Shown: positions 52,325 through 61,330, counted from the stretch's first letter. The stretch: DNA of 64,000 bases from Deltaproteobacteria bacterium (GCA_020635195.1 JACKAG010000008.1:20804-84803); one strand, 5' to 3'. Notes: generated from the letters alone by a model not told the origin. A program made the numbers and translations.

Positions 52325-54704
52325 GGTGAACCCTCCATGCCTCTTTTCTCCTTCTACCGTCAATTTCGAGGTTGCTGCAGGGGCTCAACCAACGATGCTC
52401 TTCTAGAATTTTGATGAGCTTTTTTGCATAGGTCGCGTTCCTTACTTCCGTAGGTCCGTTCTGATAGACCTTCTGCAAATAAATCTGATCATACTTTTGT
52501 GCCCATTTAAGCAGCTTCTCAGCAACAATAAGATCTTGATCACCCTGGAAATGTTGATAAATACGAAGGGCCTCATCGAGATAGAACTGTGCAATTTCAA
52601 TTCCGTCTTTCATCCTCTCAATCTGAATCTGCTCGTTAAATAAATCATCGTAAACAGTGAAGGAACCCGCTAGGCGAAGGGCATGCTCACAGATTTTTGC
52701 AGCAAATGGTTGGATAGGCTCTAAAGGTTTTCCTGGTCCAAGTTGTGCTTCCATGGCTTCATAGAAACTGATCCACATAGATTTTGCTTGATCTGATAGC
52801 TTAAGACAGGGGGGATCTAACGCTTGTCGATTACCTTCAGCAAGAGGATAGGGTGCTTTGATCAGTATTTTGATTCTATCGACAAAGCTAGAATAGTGAG
52901 CACATTCAGAGACATTAAAAGTTGTATAGCTTCTGCTTCCAGCTCTAGGTTCAGGAAAACAACATAGTGCCCGAGCGAGAAAACCTTGGTTAGACATCAG
53001 CGTATCGTCAAAAACGGATCGAGCAACGACGGGCTGGATCATCAGATGCATGGAAAATCGCCTACCAAAGAACTGCTTGACTCCCTCCCCTGCTCTTACT
53101 TTATTGATGGGTTTATTCCCATCCCATAACTCGCTGAGTCCGGTTATCATCTTTAGAACATTATTTTCGCTCATACCATGCCCCCCTAAGATCCTGCCTC
53201 CTTCGTCGGAAAAAAGCCCGAGGCTTGGTTGACCAAACTCAAACAATCGCATTAGGCCCTCATAAGTTGGATCTTGAGGTAGCCTTAGATTTGAAAGAGG
53301 AGGAAGGGGCGCAGATCCCAATGACCTAATTTCATCCTGAATTTGGTGTCGGGATAATTTTTTGTTGTTGAGGATTCTCTTTCTCGCAGCCTCATAGGCT
53401 AACTTAGCAATTTCGAACTGTTCACTCGCTTGAACGAACCAGATATACTCATCATTTTCAATATCCCGAAAGGGTTTGAGGGCCTTTCTGTCTACGGTAG
53501 ACTTTCTCTCACCCGAGGCGGACACTGTGATGAAGAAATTTGAAAGAGGGGAAATACGACCATCAATTTCGATATTACGATGTGGTTGTGTTGCCATAGA
53601 AACCGCCGCCAATACGCTTTGTGCGCAGGTGGCTCCTGGGGCTTGCGTTGCTCGGATTAGAGAAGAAACCACGGGTGCTAGTGATCCAAGGCTTTCCAGG
53701 GGAAACTCTTCTTGTCGTGCCGCTGACCTCTGCAGGGGAATAGGATCAACTTCATGGTCTCGTTTCTCAATGACGTTATGTTGAATGGTAAAGGGGATCT
53801 TGTTGTGCAGAGCTTCCGTAAGCTGGTTTGGACCTTGAGAATAAACATCGAGCCAGTCGACGGAGCTTTGGCCTTCAGGAATTTCATGGTCTGGAACTAA
53901 AACGAAAGCCTTGATCCCTTTTCTGACTGCCTTAAGCGCTAATGCGTTAGCGGCCTTGACACCCACTCCATTGCGATCGTTGTCAGCCCATATGACTAAT
54001 TCCTTTGTCGCTTCAGGAGGGTCAAAGCGCCTTATTCCTCCTGCGCTCATTAAACACCTCAAGCCGAGCTTAGTGGCACAAAGAATTGCTAAACTTGTTT
54101 CAAGTCCTTCGGCTACGTGAACCGTGTCCTCAGAAACATTTCCAAGCAAGATAGCGCCCATTTTTCCGAAGGACATCTTGGGAGTCTCAAGTTTAGCTTT
54201 CCTCCCTTCATGATCGAGATATATCCTTTGGATTCCAACGAGATTGTCCGACGAGTCTATCATTTCAGCGATAATCGCAGGGTGCTTTGAGATGGGAACT
54301 CCTTTTTTAAAGAAGTCCAATTTTGGGTGAAACCGGACAGATGAAGGGTACTTCGCCAGGTTCAATCCGCGATTTTTCAAGTAAGCACGGCCTACATCTG
54401 ATTTAGGTGTATCGAGAGGGTCAGATTGCGCTAAGATCTTTTTGCAAATGTGTAACTTCGGATCATACTTTTCCTTTTGCGTCTCGGGCCAAGCACCCAG
54501 GCTTCTGAGAGCACTTATGACTGCTTCCTGGGTACATCCAGCATGGCACTTGAACAGTGACTTTCCATCAACGGTTCTTAGACTAAAAGAAGGATTTCGA
54601 TCTTTATGAGCCGGACATGACGCCATCCAGCCATCACCGCATGGTTTAACGTTCTCGAGCTTCCTCGTGATCTCTTCTGTGGTGGTTTGGGCAATAGGAG
54701 CCAT
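52317..54704 (-). CDS. Primase-like protein: zinc finger, Toprim, DUF3987
   Basis: 795 aa. Residues 25-60 hold a CHC2-like zinc finger (C30, H33, C53, C57: SCPAHKDRNPSF and KCHAGCTQ). Residues about 190-290 are a Toprim domain (VHVAEGLETSLAIL, ELVIWADNDRNGVG). The large C-terminal region (about 345-770) fits DUF3987 (PQGA-like QAPGATCAQSVLAAVSMATQ, GERKSTVDRKAL with a loose P-loop-like GERKST, LFSDEGGRILGGHGMSE). Such proteins are replication initiators of islands and satellites. It is probably the island's replication protein. Confidence 0.85.
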   Translation of the reverse strand: MAPIAQTTTEEITRKLENVKPCGDGWMASCPAHKDRNPSFSLRTVDGKSLFKCHAGCTQEAVISALRSLGAWPETQKEKYDPKLHICKKILAQSDPLDTPKSDVGRAYLKNRGLNLAKYPSSVRFHPKLDFFKKGVPISKHPAIIAEMIDSSDNLVGIQRIYLDHEGRKAKLETPKMSFGKMGAILLGNVSEDTVHVAEGLETSLAILCATKLGLRCLMSAGGIRRFDPPEATKELVIWADNDRNGVGVKAANALALKAVRKGIKAFVLVPDHEIPEGQSSVDWLDVYSQGPNQLTEALHNKIPFTIQHNVIEKRDHEVDPIPLQRSAARQEEFPLESLGSLAPVVSSLIRATQAPGATCAQSVLAAVSMATQPHRNIEIDGRISPLSNFFITVSASGERKSTVDRKALKPFRDIENDEYIWFVQASEQFEIAKLAYEAARKRILNNKKLSRHQIQDEIRSLGSAPLPPLSNLRLPQDPTYEGLMRLFEFGQPSLGLFSDEGGRILGGHGMSENNVLKMITGLSELWDGNKPINKVRAGEGVKQFFGRRFSMHLMIQPVVARSVFDDTLMSNQGFLARALCCFPEPRAGSRSYTTFNVSECAHYSSFVDRIKILIKAPYPLAEGNRQALDPPCLKLSDQAKSMWISFYEAMEAQLGPGKPLEPIQPFAAKICEHALRLAGSFTVYDDLFNEQIQIERMKDGIEIAQFYLDEALRIYQHFQGDQDLIVAEKLLKWAQKYDQIYLQKVYQNGPTEVRNATYAKKLIKILEEHRWLSPCSNLEIDGRRRKEAWRVHRV

Positions 54705-54759
54705 ATTTTCTCCTTTCTTGGAAAAATTCAGATCGTTGATTTTGCTTTAGAAGCTGTTG

Positions 54760-55161
54760 CTAGGTTAACTTAGTTCCAGCAGGGCTTATTTCACCTCTGG
54801 ACACTTCTTTCACTGATTGATGGTCGATCCATTCAAAGAACTTGGCTTCATCTATGAGGATCTTGCGCCCAACGCGCCTAATGGCCTCTTGGAGACCGCT
54901 GTTATGATGCTTTTGGATCAAATATCTTAGACCTGCGGTATTAGGCCAGTTGTGAAACTCATTCCATTTGACCAGAGGAATAAGATGTGGAGTTTTTCTG
55001 CTTTCCTGCATTCTTTGCTCCCTAGTATGACCTGTTGACTGTGATTTCAACCAATCGTTACAAGTTTCAAAGAATTCGTACAGGGTAAAGAAATAGACAT
55101 GGGCGAGTATTTTTCGTCTATCTTTTACAAGGCTGTCTTGCCCATATTTCCATGGATTCAT
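54760..55161 (-). CDS. Small island protein with excisionase/HTH-like C-terminus
   Basis: 133 aa. The C-terminal half (LIPLVKWNEFHNWPNTAGLRY, then GLQEAIRRVGRKILIDEAKFFEWID) looks like the small winged-HTH fold of phage excisionase or repressor-like proteins; the match is by eye. The N-terminal half is helical. It starts 1 bp after the stop of the upstream gene, so both are co-translated. It may regulate the primase-like gene. Confidence 0.6.
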   Translation of the reverse strand: MNPWKYGQDSLVKDRRKILAHVYFFTLYEFFETCNDWLKSQSTGHTREQRMQESRKTPHLIPLVKWNEFHNWPNTAGLRYLIQKHHNSGLQEAIRRVGRKILIDEAKFFEWIDHQSVKEVSRGEISPAGTKLT

Positions 55162-55162
55162 C

Positions 55163-55717
55163 TTAAAGATCGATATTCAAACACTCTTTCATCAGCACAT
55201 CTTTTTCGGATTTTGTTCCTCCCTTTGGAGTTCTTATTTTTTGTTTTATGAAGTGTTCCTTTACTTTTCGCTTGGCCTTTCCTTCGTTGAGATGCTCGTC
55301 CTCGATGATTTTTTTGATCTCAGGATGAGCAAAAATCTGAGGCATTTGAAAGGAGCTATTATGAGATTTTAAGGTTGTCGCATGGCGAATAATCTTGGTG
55401 TATGCTCTCGTTGAAGGTGAGTGCTTTGATGCGTTCGATGGATCTTCATGCTTAACCATGATGGGTTCAATTTCATGCTTCCATCCCCATTTGATAAAAT
55501 CGTTTTTGAGAAAGCCCGGCTTACCCTCAACATCAATAACCCTCAGCTGATTCCCAATGATTGCGTTATTAAAATAGGTTTTTATATCCTTGACACATCG
55601 TGCTGAAGGTTTTCTGGAGGTAAAATAAACCAAATGATGGTTAAAGTTTGCCCTCCCTTCGGTAAGTATATCGAGTGCTTGCTCCTTTGTTATACATTCG
55701 TCGCGTAAGTCTTTCAT
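55163..55717 (-). CDS. Island protein of unknown function, 184 aa
   Basis: I chose ATG 55717 because GGAGGAG lies upstream; residues encoded before it are not protein-like. The sequence is basic and rich in Lys, His and Ile (KDIKTYFNNAIIGNQLRVIDV, EDEHLNEGKAKRKVKEHFIKQK), with no membrane segment. ITKEQALDILTEGRANFNHHL could be a small HTH. First gene of the reverse operon, divergent from 55808. No family recognised. Confidence 0.55.
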   Translation of the reverse strand: MKDLRDECITKEQALDILTEGRANFNHHLVYFTSRKPSARCVKDIKTYFNNAIIGNQLRVIDVEGKPGFLKNDFIKWGWKHEIEPIMVKHEDPSNASKHSPSTRAYTKIIRHATTLKSHNSSFQMPQIFAHPEIKKIIEDEHLNEGKAKRKVKEHFIKQKIRTPKGGTKSEKDVLMKECLNIDL

Positions 55718-55807
55718 GCAGCTCCTCCATTGCAAAGAGAAATCAAAGGCTGAGCGATGATAAGATAGAGCAGGTGCTAACTGAACTAAAATAAGAGGAC
55801 TTAGCAA

Positions 55808-56170
55808 ATGGCTTTACCGTCAACAAACGGGCTTCACAGGGATCAGAAAGGGCGGTTTTTACGCGGGAACGCAGGAGGCCCCGGAAATCCGCACGTAGCC
55901 AAGGTTGCCAAGCTCAGACAAGCGTTTCTTTCGGCGGTTTCCGAGGATGATATCAAGAAAATTGTACGGGCTATGGTCAAAGCCGCGGCGTCAGGGGATG
56001 TTGGAGCGGCGAGATATTTGACGAGCTATTTGATCGGCCAACCTGCGGAGTTAGAGTCCGATATTCAGCGGGAGATAGATAGAGAGAGTTTCGATCTATT
56101 GAGCCTTATTCCTCGAGAGAAGTTGGTTGAGGTTGCAAGGCGTCAGTGGCAAAAAAGCTTGAATGGATAA
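55808..56170 (+). CDS. DUF5681-like island protein, 120 aa
   Basis: The N-terminus RDQKGRFLRGNAGGPGNP matches the Gly/Pro/Asn-rich opening of DUF5681-type proteins, common in phages and islands. A helical part follows (VAKLRQAFLSAVSEDDIKKIV, GDVGAARYLTSYLIGQPAELE). Distant ties to small terminase subunits have been suggested for similar proteins; I cannot confirm that here. AGAGGA lies before the ATG. It is transcribed away from the reverse replication operon. Confidence 0.65.
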   Translation: MALPSTNGLHRDQKGRFLRGNAGGPGNPHVAKVAKLRQAFLSAVSEDDIKKIVRAMVKAAASGDVGAARYLTSYLIGQPAELESDIQREIDRESFDLLSLIPREKLVEVARRQWQKSLNG

Positions 56171-56216
56171 TGCCTTAAATTGGCACTAGCGCTCTTCATA
56201 GCTGAACTTTTATATC

Positions 56217-57686
56217 TTACAGCTTTATTCTGGTTTTAACTGGAGAGTAAATTCTCGGATAGGTAAGAATATCAATTTTTCTTCTTGTCGGTAAAAACCT
56301 CTGGAAGGGAAGGCTGTTTAAAACTCTCTGAACCAATCCTCTTGGTTTGTAAGTATTGCGCAATTTTAAATTCTTGGTTAAGTCTTCGTATGCTCTGCTA
56401 GATATGCCCTTCTTGAGGTCTTCAACAGGTAGTCGATCAAGCACTTTGCTATACGAATCAGAAATTCTTTCGACCCCAAGGCGGTCTTTATATACAACAA
56501 CAGCGTGATCCTCAGACATCCGAAACCTGGTGGTGTTGAGATACTGAAAGCGTGCATCCACACCAGCTCCGTCTAGCATAAGCTGCGTTGCAATAGCATG
56601 GTGCCGACAATCACCCCACTTAGCTTTGATGAATTCTGACATTCTTATTTCGCCTTTTTCTAGGAATTCATTTGTAGTGGGCTTAATTCCAGCGTAATCC
56701 CACCTTTTGAAGGTTTGATGCACTGTCTCATGGATATTATCCGTAATAAAGTTGATACGATCTGCCTCGGGAATCTGTCTTACCTCTGCTTCTTCAGCAA
56801 AAGCAGCTCCTAGTTTTTTGAAATATGCAACTGACTGCTCGTCTATGATGATGTTTGGCATTCTCCCTTCATGGTGTAACGTTCCCTCCATAATATCCCC
56901 AGCTGCGAGTTTTCCTTGACCATATCGGACGATTCGCTCTTCGTTTTCAACTCGGGCAATGTAGTATTCATCTGAGGCATGAGCGTGGGCTTTGAAGTAA
57001 GTGTATTTTAGTCCCTTCATTTCAATGATAAGGGTTCCATCTGACTTTTTTGTCACTTGTCCTTGATTTGAAACAACCATCTTCTGCAATTCTGTGTAAG
57101 AAGAGAAATCGGGAAGTACTTTTTGAGTTTCAAAAATTCGAGTGAGGTCTTCTTTGCTTGGAATGCGGGTAATGTTATCTGAAAAAGGCTGGCCTTTATA
57201 ACCATGAATGGTAACAATTGCCGCTCCTGCCAACCCAGTGCCAGCGACAGAGGAGCCTATGATGATTTCAGTCTCGTTGTCTTCATCCGTGAAAAAAGTT
57301 GTGAGGGGCTTGATAAATTGATCGTCAAAGTCGGAACCATTGTCAGTTAGATAGAAATTTGCCTGCGAGAGTGACAGACCATATCGTTTTTTTGAGGGTT
57401 TGGTTGATAGTTGTGCCCACTGAGAGCATATGTTCCCATCAGTACACGCCTTGACAAATAGATCCCCAGATACCTGCTCAGATTCTAGAATATTACTTGT
57501 CAGCTTAAATGACTTACATTTTGGATTGCAGGATTTGATATTAATATGATCAAAACTGCCGAGTTTTGCATATATTTTGATTGCTTTTTCAGGCTTGCTA
57601 AAGTTTATATCGCGCAAATTTTGCGGAGGAGCAGCTGTTTTACAGCCGATAATTAATGCAATAAATAAAGTTAGATAGATATTCAT
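56217..57686 (-). CDS. Lipoprotein with transglutaminase/cysteine-protease-like domain
   Basis: 489 aa. The signal peptide ends at LIIGC, a good lipobox (Cys15). Residues about 40-300 are unassigned and include EIIIGSSVAGTGLAGAAI. Residues about 310-420 resemble a transglutaminase core: KWGDCRHHAIATQLML (Cys360), EDHAVVVYK (His394) and RISDSYS (Asp410), in the Cys-His-Asp order of the family. It should sit on the outer membrane and crosslink, deamidate or cleave proteins. It is island cargo and faces a second lipoprotein gene across 111 bp. A secreted effector or toxin role is inference. Confidence 0.7.
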   Translation of the reverse strand: MNIYLTLFIALIIGCKTAAPPQNLRDINFSKPEKAIKIYAKLGSFDHINIKSCNPKCKSFKLTSNILESEQVSGDLFVKACTDGNICSQWAQLSTKPSKKRYGLSLSQANFYLTDNGSDFDDQFIKPLTTFFTDEDNETEIIIGSSVAGTGLAGAAIVTIHGYKGQPFSDNITRIPSKEDLTRIFETQKVLPDFSSYTELQKMVVSNQGQVTKKSDGTLIIEMKGLKYTYFKAHAHASDEYYIARVENEERIVRYGQGKLAAGDIMEGTLHHEGRMPNIIIDEQSVAYFKKLGAAFAEEAEVRQIPEADRINFITDNIHETVHQTFKRWDYAGIKPTTNEFLEKGEIRMSEFIKAKWGDCRHHAIATQLMLDGAGVDARFQYLNTTRFRMSEDHAVVVYKDRLGVERISDSYSKVLDRLPVEDLKKGISSRAYEDLTKNLKLRNTYKPRGLVQRVLNSLPFQRFLPTRRKIDILTYPRIYSPVKTRIKL

Positions 57687-57779
57687 TGTTTCTCATAACA
57701 ATACAGAAGGATTCCACGAAACATTCTTCGGTGTGAAGAGGGTATAGCTAAAGCTTGGGTAATTGAGGCCGATAACTGC

Positions 57780-57791
57780 GGGGGGGGGGGG
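57780..57791 (+). repeat. Homopolymer of 12 G just upstream of a lipoprotein start
   Basis: Twelve consecutive G end 6 bp before ATG 57798 and occupy the ribosome-site position. G tracts of this length slip during replication, so length changes could switch translation or, through spacing, transcription of the gene on or off. Confidence 0.75.
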
Positions 57792-58368
57792 TGAGTAATG
57801 TATTTAATGATTTTATTAGTAGGTTCCTTGATGTTTAACACTGGCTGTAAAACCTTTGAGGAGAATAAAAGATCTGCCCGTTTAGCTCCTAAATTAAAGG
57901 ACGGTACAAGGCTTGGTGATCGCAATAAAATTGAGAAACTAGAAAGTTCAAGAGATATAACCAAGTATAGCGAGTTATATTTGGTAGTTACTTTTGAAGA
58001 AAACTCTGAAGATAAATTGGGTCTTGCTGGTGGCCCCAAATTGAGATCGTTTGACACCGATAGCGTTATTACGCCGCAAAGAATGCGTGAAATATCGGAG
58101 ATATGGGATGGTGCAAAAGCGATTAAAGACTTGGAGGCAAGGAAAGCAACAATTGCAAGACGGGAATGGAACATTGAGGCGAGGAAAAACCCAGAGCTAA
58201 TTAATCAAAAGTTGGAAGAGCAAGGTATACATCGAGACGCATATGAAGCCATGATCTCAGGAAGAAGGCCGCTTGGTTTTAAGGATGATGTGGAGTATAG
58301 AAATTTCCAAGAAGGCATAACTAATATATTGGGAGAGCATACTTTTGTAGCTAGGGTTAAAGGATCTG

Positions 58369-58374
58369 CTACAA
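58369..58374 (+). repeat. Target-site duplication, left
   Basis: CTACAA directly before the IS left end; repeated at 60129-60134 directly after its right end. Confidence 0.9.
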
Positions 58375-60128
58375 CCGGCATTGAGCGGGTTACCTACGAA
58401 AAATTTTTGATTTAAGATAGCGTCTTTTTTTGTATAATCACCCCGCCTGAAGATCGGATGAAGGTAAATAAAAAAAGGGGGTTACAATAGAAATCGAAAA
58501 TATTGAGCGATTAGATCACCATGGGATTGTGGCGGGCACCATCAGAGAGCTTGGTCTAATAGAGATGATTGATGAGCGACTTGGTAAGCATGATGATGAG
58601 TCGATTTCAGCCGGAGAAGCTATTGCAGGGATGATCATCAATGGCCTTGGATTTTCAGACAGACCCCTATCCCTGATCCCTCAGTTTTTCAATGAGTGCC
58701 CTTTGGATAGTCTTTTTGATAGACATCTGGACCCAGATGACTTCAATCGCTTTAAGTTGGGTCGTGTTCTTGACAGAGCTGCAACATATGGCTGTGACTT
58801 ACTGTTTACTGAACTTGCTCAGAGAGCAGCTAGAAAAATTGGGATTGATACACGATTCGGCCATCTGGATACCACAAGTTTTTCTGTAACAGGGGAGTAC
58901 CTCCCGGACACAGATGAAAATGCAATCTCAATTACTTATGGTTATTCCAAAGACAAGCGGCCAGACCTAAAACAGGCAGTTCTGGAGATGATGGTATCTC
59001 AGGATGGTGGTATTCCCTTAATAGCAAAGAGCTGGGATGGAAATTCCAGCGATAACGTGATCTTTGGTGAACGAAGCAAGTATCTTGCAGATCAGCTAAG
59101 CAAAGCGGATTGGCCAGAATTTCTGGTGGCAGATTCGAAGCTTTATACAAAGGAAAACACTGATTTTCTGGAGAGCGTAGCTTATATTACAAGAATTCCA
59201 AACACGATTAAGAATGCTGTAGAATTAATCAATACAGCACTTGCGGAAAAAAATAGCTGGATCAGTGTATCACCTTCACGAAAATATCAGACATTCAATC
59301 TAAATCATTATGGAATTTCTCAGCGCTGGATCGTTGTTTATTCTCAGGAAGCAGAAAATCGCAGCCGGTCATCGTATGAGAAGAAAGTACAGCGTGAAAA
59401 GGATCTCATTAGCAAAGACCTCTTTCACCTGCAAGCAAAGCGTTTTTCATGCAAAGAAGATGCACATAGCGCTCTGTATGAAAAATCTAAGAAGTGGAAA
59501 TACCACCTGCTCGGCTCTGTAGAATACAGAGAATACGAAAAATATGCGAAGAAGGGCAGACCGTCTAGGGGGACTCATCCTGAGACGATGACTTTTCAGA
59601 TTACTGCGACGACGACAAAGAATAAGGATTTGCTTGAATCAAAAATCCGCTCAGCGGCTTGCTATATCGTCGGAACCAACGCTGACCGTGATGTCCTCTC
59701 TGATACTGAGGCAATCAGTAACTATAGCCAACAAAATCAAGTGGAAAAAGGATTCAGATTTTTAAAAGACCCAATTTTTTTCGCCTCTTCTCTTTTTGTT
59801 AAAAAACCTTCCCGAATTTCTGGTCTTCTTATGGTTATGAGTCTGGCTTTGCTCGTTTATTCGGTAGCTGAGCGACAGCTGAGAAAAACACTACAGGAAA
59901 AAGAAGAAACACTCCCAAACCAGATCAATCAACCGACAAAAACACCGACATTACGATGGGTATTTCAGATTCTTCGGGGGATTAATGTCATTACTGTGAA
60001 TGAAGATGGGTTCAGACAAAGAATATTTAAAGGGATCAATGAGTTAAGGAGAAAAATACTCTCCATGTTTAGTGAAAAAATTCTCAGTATATATCAAATT
60101 TCTCTCACATGACCCTGCTCAATGCCGG
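58375..60128 (+). mobile_element. IS1634-family insertion sequence, complete, 1754 bp
   Basis: The left end begins CCGGCATTGAGC and the right end is its reverse complement GCTCAATGCCGG; similarity continues with one gap. A 6-bp duplication (CTACAA) flanks it. One transposase gene fills most of the length. Size, ends and duplication suit the IS1634 group of the IS4 superfamily. The perfect duplication and intact transposase suggest a recent insertion. Confidence 0.93.
58487..60112 (+). CDS. IS1634-family transposase
   Basis: From GTG 58529 the protein is 527 aa, but the conserved N-terminus (IENIERLDHHGIVAGTIREL) continues upstream in frame to an ATA at 58487, 6 bp after a GGGGG ribosome-like site; an AUA or similar rare start is likely, and I use it here. 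DDE residues are visible: GHLDTTSFSV (first Asp), LVADSKLYT (second Asp) and QVEKGFRFLKDP (Glu). The C-terminus carries a hydrophobic stretch (ISGLLMVMSLALLVYSV) normal for the family. The frame is intact, so it may be active. Confidence 0.9.
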   Translation: MEIENIERLDHHGIVAGTIRELGLIEMIDERLGKHDDESISAGEAIAGMIINGLGFSDRPLSLIPQFFNECPLDSLFDRHLDPDDFNRFKLGRVLDRAATYGCDLLFTELAQRAARKIGIDTRFGHLDTTSFSVTGEYLPDTDENAISITYGYSKDKRPDLKQAVLEMMVSQDGGIPLIAKSWDGNSSDNVIFGERSKYLADQLSKADWPEFLVADSKLYTKENTDFLESVAYITRIPNTIKNAVELINTALAEKNSWISVSPSRKYQTFNLNHYGISQRWIVVYSQEAENRSRSSYEKKVQREKDLISKDLFHLQAKRFSCKEDAHSALYEKSKKWKYHLLGSVEYREYEKYAKKGRPSRGTHPETMTFQITATTTKNKDLLESKIRSAACYIVGTNADRDVLSDTEAISNYSQQNQVEKGFRFLKDPIFFASSLFVKKPSRISGLLMVMSLALLVYSVAERQLRKTLQEKEETLPNQINQPTKTPTLRWVFQILRGINVITVNEDGFRQRIFKGINELRRKILSMFSEKILSIYQISLT

Positions 60129-60134
60129 CTACAA
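60129..60134 (+). repeat. Target-site duplication, right
   Basis: CTACAA directly after the IS right end, matching 58369-58374. Confidence 0.9.
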
Positions 60135-60445
60135 CCTTTCTGTCTGAGAACCCAGGCAAAAAAGCAGGACATGTATTTAAAAAAGATTCCATTCGATTTT
60201 TGGATCGTGGCGATGTTGATGTAGTGTTGGAAGGTGATACTTTAGTCCGACGAATGGAAGAACTGGGTTATAAACCACACGAGAAGTACCCTCACATCTA
60301 TTTTACGGCAGATGTACATAAAGTTTTCCCAGAATTAAAAGCATTTAGTAACGAGTGGGGAAAAAAACTCAAGAGGCCAGTAAATATCGCTCTGTTGGTC
60401 GACCCCAAAAACGCTACAACGGGAGCTAGGGATTTTGTAACAAAG

Positions 60446-60517
60446 AAAAAAGCTCCTTCTCCTACTAGGAAAAAAGCTCCTTCTCCTACTAGGAAAAAAG
60501 CTCCTTCTCCTACTAGG
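60446..60517 (+). repeat. Three tandem 24-bp repeats coding KKAPSPTR
   Basis: Three identical 24-bp units at 60446-60469, 60470-60493 and 60494-60517, with a partial fourth. They encode a basic, proline-rich linker between the putative nucleotidyltransferase domain and a C-terminal hydrophobic helix. The identity of all three copies points to recent expansion. Confidence 0.9.
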
Positions 60518-60788
60518 AAAAAAGCTAAACCCAATAGAAATATACTGTTCTGGGGGGCTGGAACTTTCGCTGTGATCACCGTACCTATCGCAGCAAGTGT
60601 ACCGATCATTTTAGAATCTACTCCATAAGGATGAACTTGCAGTAGATCTTTTTTGCCTGTAATTCGCCTGTGTAAAACCCCTCCAAATCGGTGCAAATTG
60701 AAGCAAATACAGACAAATACTCGCAACATCCAGTTTGTTATTATTATTGGGAAATTAACGAATCCCAAGGGCTTCCTCGCTACCCCTT

Positions 60789-60848
60789 GCACGCCTGATA
60801 AGCGTGAGGTCGGAGGTTCGAGCCCTCCCTCGCCCACCATTTATCTTC
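60789..60848 (+). repeat. Right attachment-site repeat (tRNA-Ile 3' fragment)
   Basis: Matches 50153-50212 with two substitutions. Only the tRNA 3' half is present, so it is not a working tRNA. Its acceptor half reads CTCGCCC, which would not pair with the GGGCCAG 5' strand of the intact gene. Confidence 0.88.
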
Positions 60849-60967
60849 ATGAAATCAAAAGACAATTCCAGATTAAAGTCAAAGACCAAAAAGAAAAATA
60901 AGCCTAGATGTAACCGCAGGTGTACCTAAGCAAGAAATCCGTTACACCTCTGAAGTGAAACTTTCAT

Positions 60968-61183
60968 CTACCTTGCCTCATGAACGATCCGTTCAAGCCC
61001 TCTGAGCCTTTGTTTCAAACCTTCCACTTCTGACTGTTTAGCTGGCCGCTCGCCAGGATTAAGATACAGGTCATAAAGGGTCTGATGAATCAAAGTCTGA
61101 TACTTCATTCCTCTTTTGGCTGCTTCTACTCGAATCGCTTTTAAAAGCTCCTCATCATAGAAATTAGTCTCCTAAAAATTCAT
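60968..61183 (-). pseudogene. CopG/RHH-like antitoxin gene with an in-frame TAG
   Basis: Reading from ATG 61183 gives MNF, then TAG (61172-61174), then ETNFYDEELLKAIRVEAAK, RGMKYQTLIHQTLYDLYLN and a charged helix ending LERIVHEAR. The second and third stretches are a typical CopG/BrnA-like ribbon-helix-helix. The early stop probably kills it unless an unseen start is used. No toxin gene is beside it. A piece of the same IS lies 64 bp upstream, so rearrangement may have removed a partner. Confidence 0.6.
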
Positions 61184-61246
61184 TTGAGCGGTTTGATATG
61201 CTCAGCCACAACGTATCACTCGCTTGCGGCTCTATTGAAAAGTTAC

Positions 61247-61324
61247 GAAAAACACTCTCCATGTTTAGTGAAAAAATTCTCAGTATATATCAAATTTCTC
61301 TCACATGACCCTGCTCAATGCCGG
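61247..61324 (+). mobile_element. 78-bp solo right end of the same IS
   Basis: It matches 60051-60128 with a single mismatch and ends at the same CCGG terminus. The rest of the IS is missing. It abuts a truncated kinase gene on its right, so a former insertion with a later deletion is the simplest history. Confidence 0.9.
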
Positions 61325-61330
61325 ATACAG

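Larger units (their letters stand above)
57798..60628 (+). pseudogene. Lipoprotein gene split by an IS; possible nucleotidyltransferase-like toxin
   Basis: The 5' part (57798-58374) encodes a lipoprotein signal (LMFNTGC, Cys17) and a helical region (about 20-190). Removing the IS (58375-60128) and one 6-bp duplication joins it in frame to 60135-60628, giving ARVKGSATT-FLSENPGKKAG and about 357 aa in all. Around the join lies a GS motif and, 28 residues later, DRGDVDVVLEGD (DxD), the order of nucleotidyltransferase-fold toxins; AFSNEWGKKLKRPVNIALL fits the end of such domains. That match is from memory and tentative. A basic repeat (KKAPSPTR three times) and a C-terminal hydrophobic helix follow. 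The 12-G tract sits before the start. The left half now stops soon inside the IS. Confidence 0.75.

Noticed and set aside
57683..58174. A 163-codon reverse frame opposite the split lipoprotein gene
   Set aside because: It reads the G tract as a Pro run and has no ribosome site or family match, while the forward frame has a lipobox and rejoins across the IS.
60446..60517. Possible CRISPR-like or satellite array
   Set aside because: Units are contiguous with no spacers and keep the reading frame of the split lipoprotein gene; it is a coding repeat.
60789..60848. A second tRNA-Ile gene
   Set aside because: Only the 3' half from the anticodon stem is present, with no D-arm or 5' acceptor; it is an attachment repeat.
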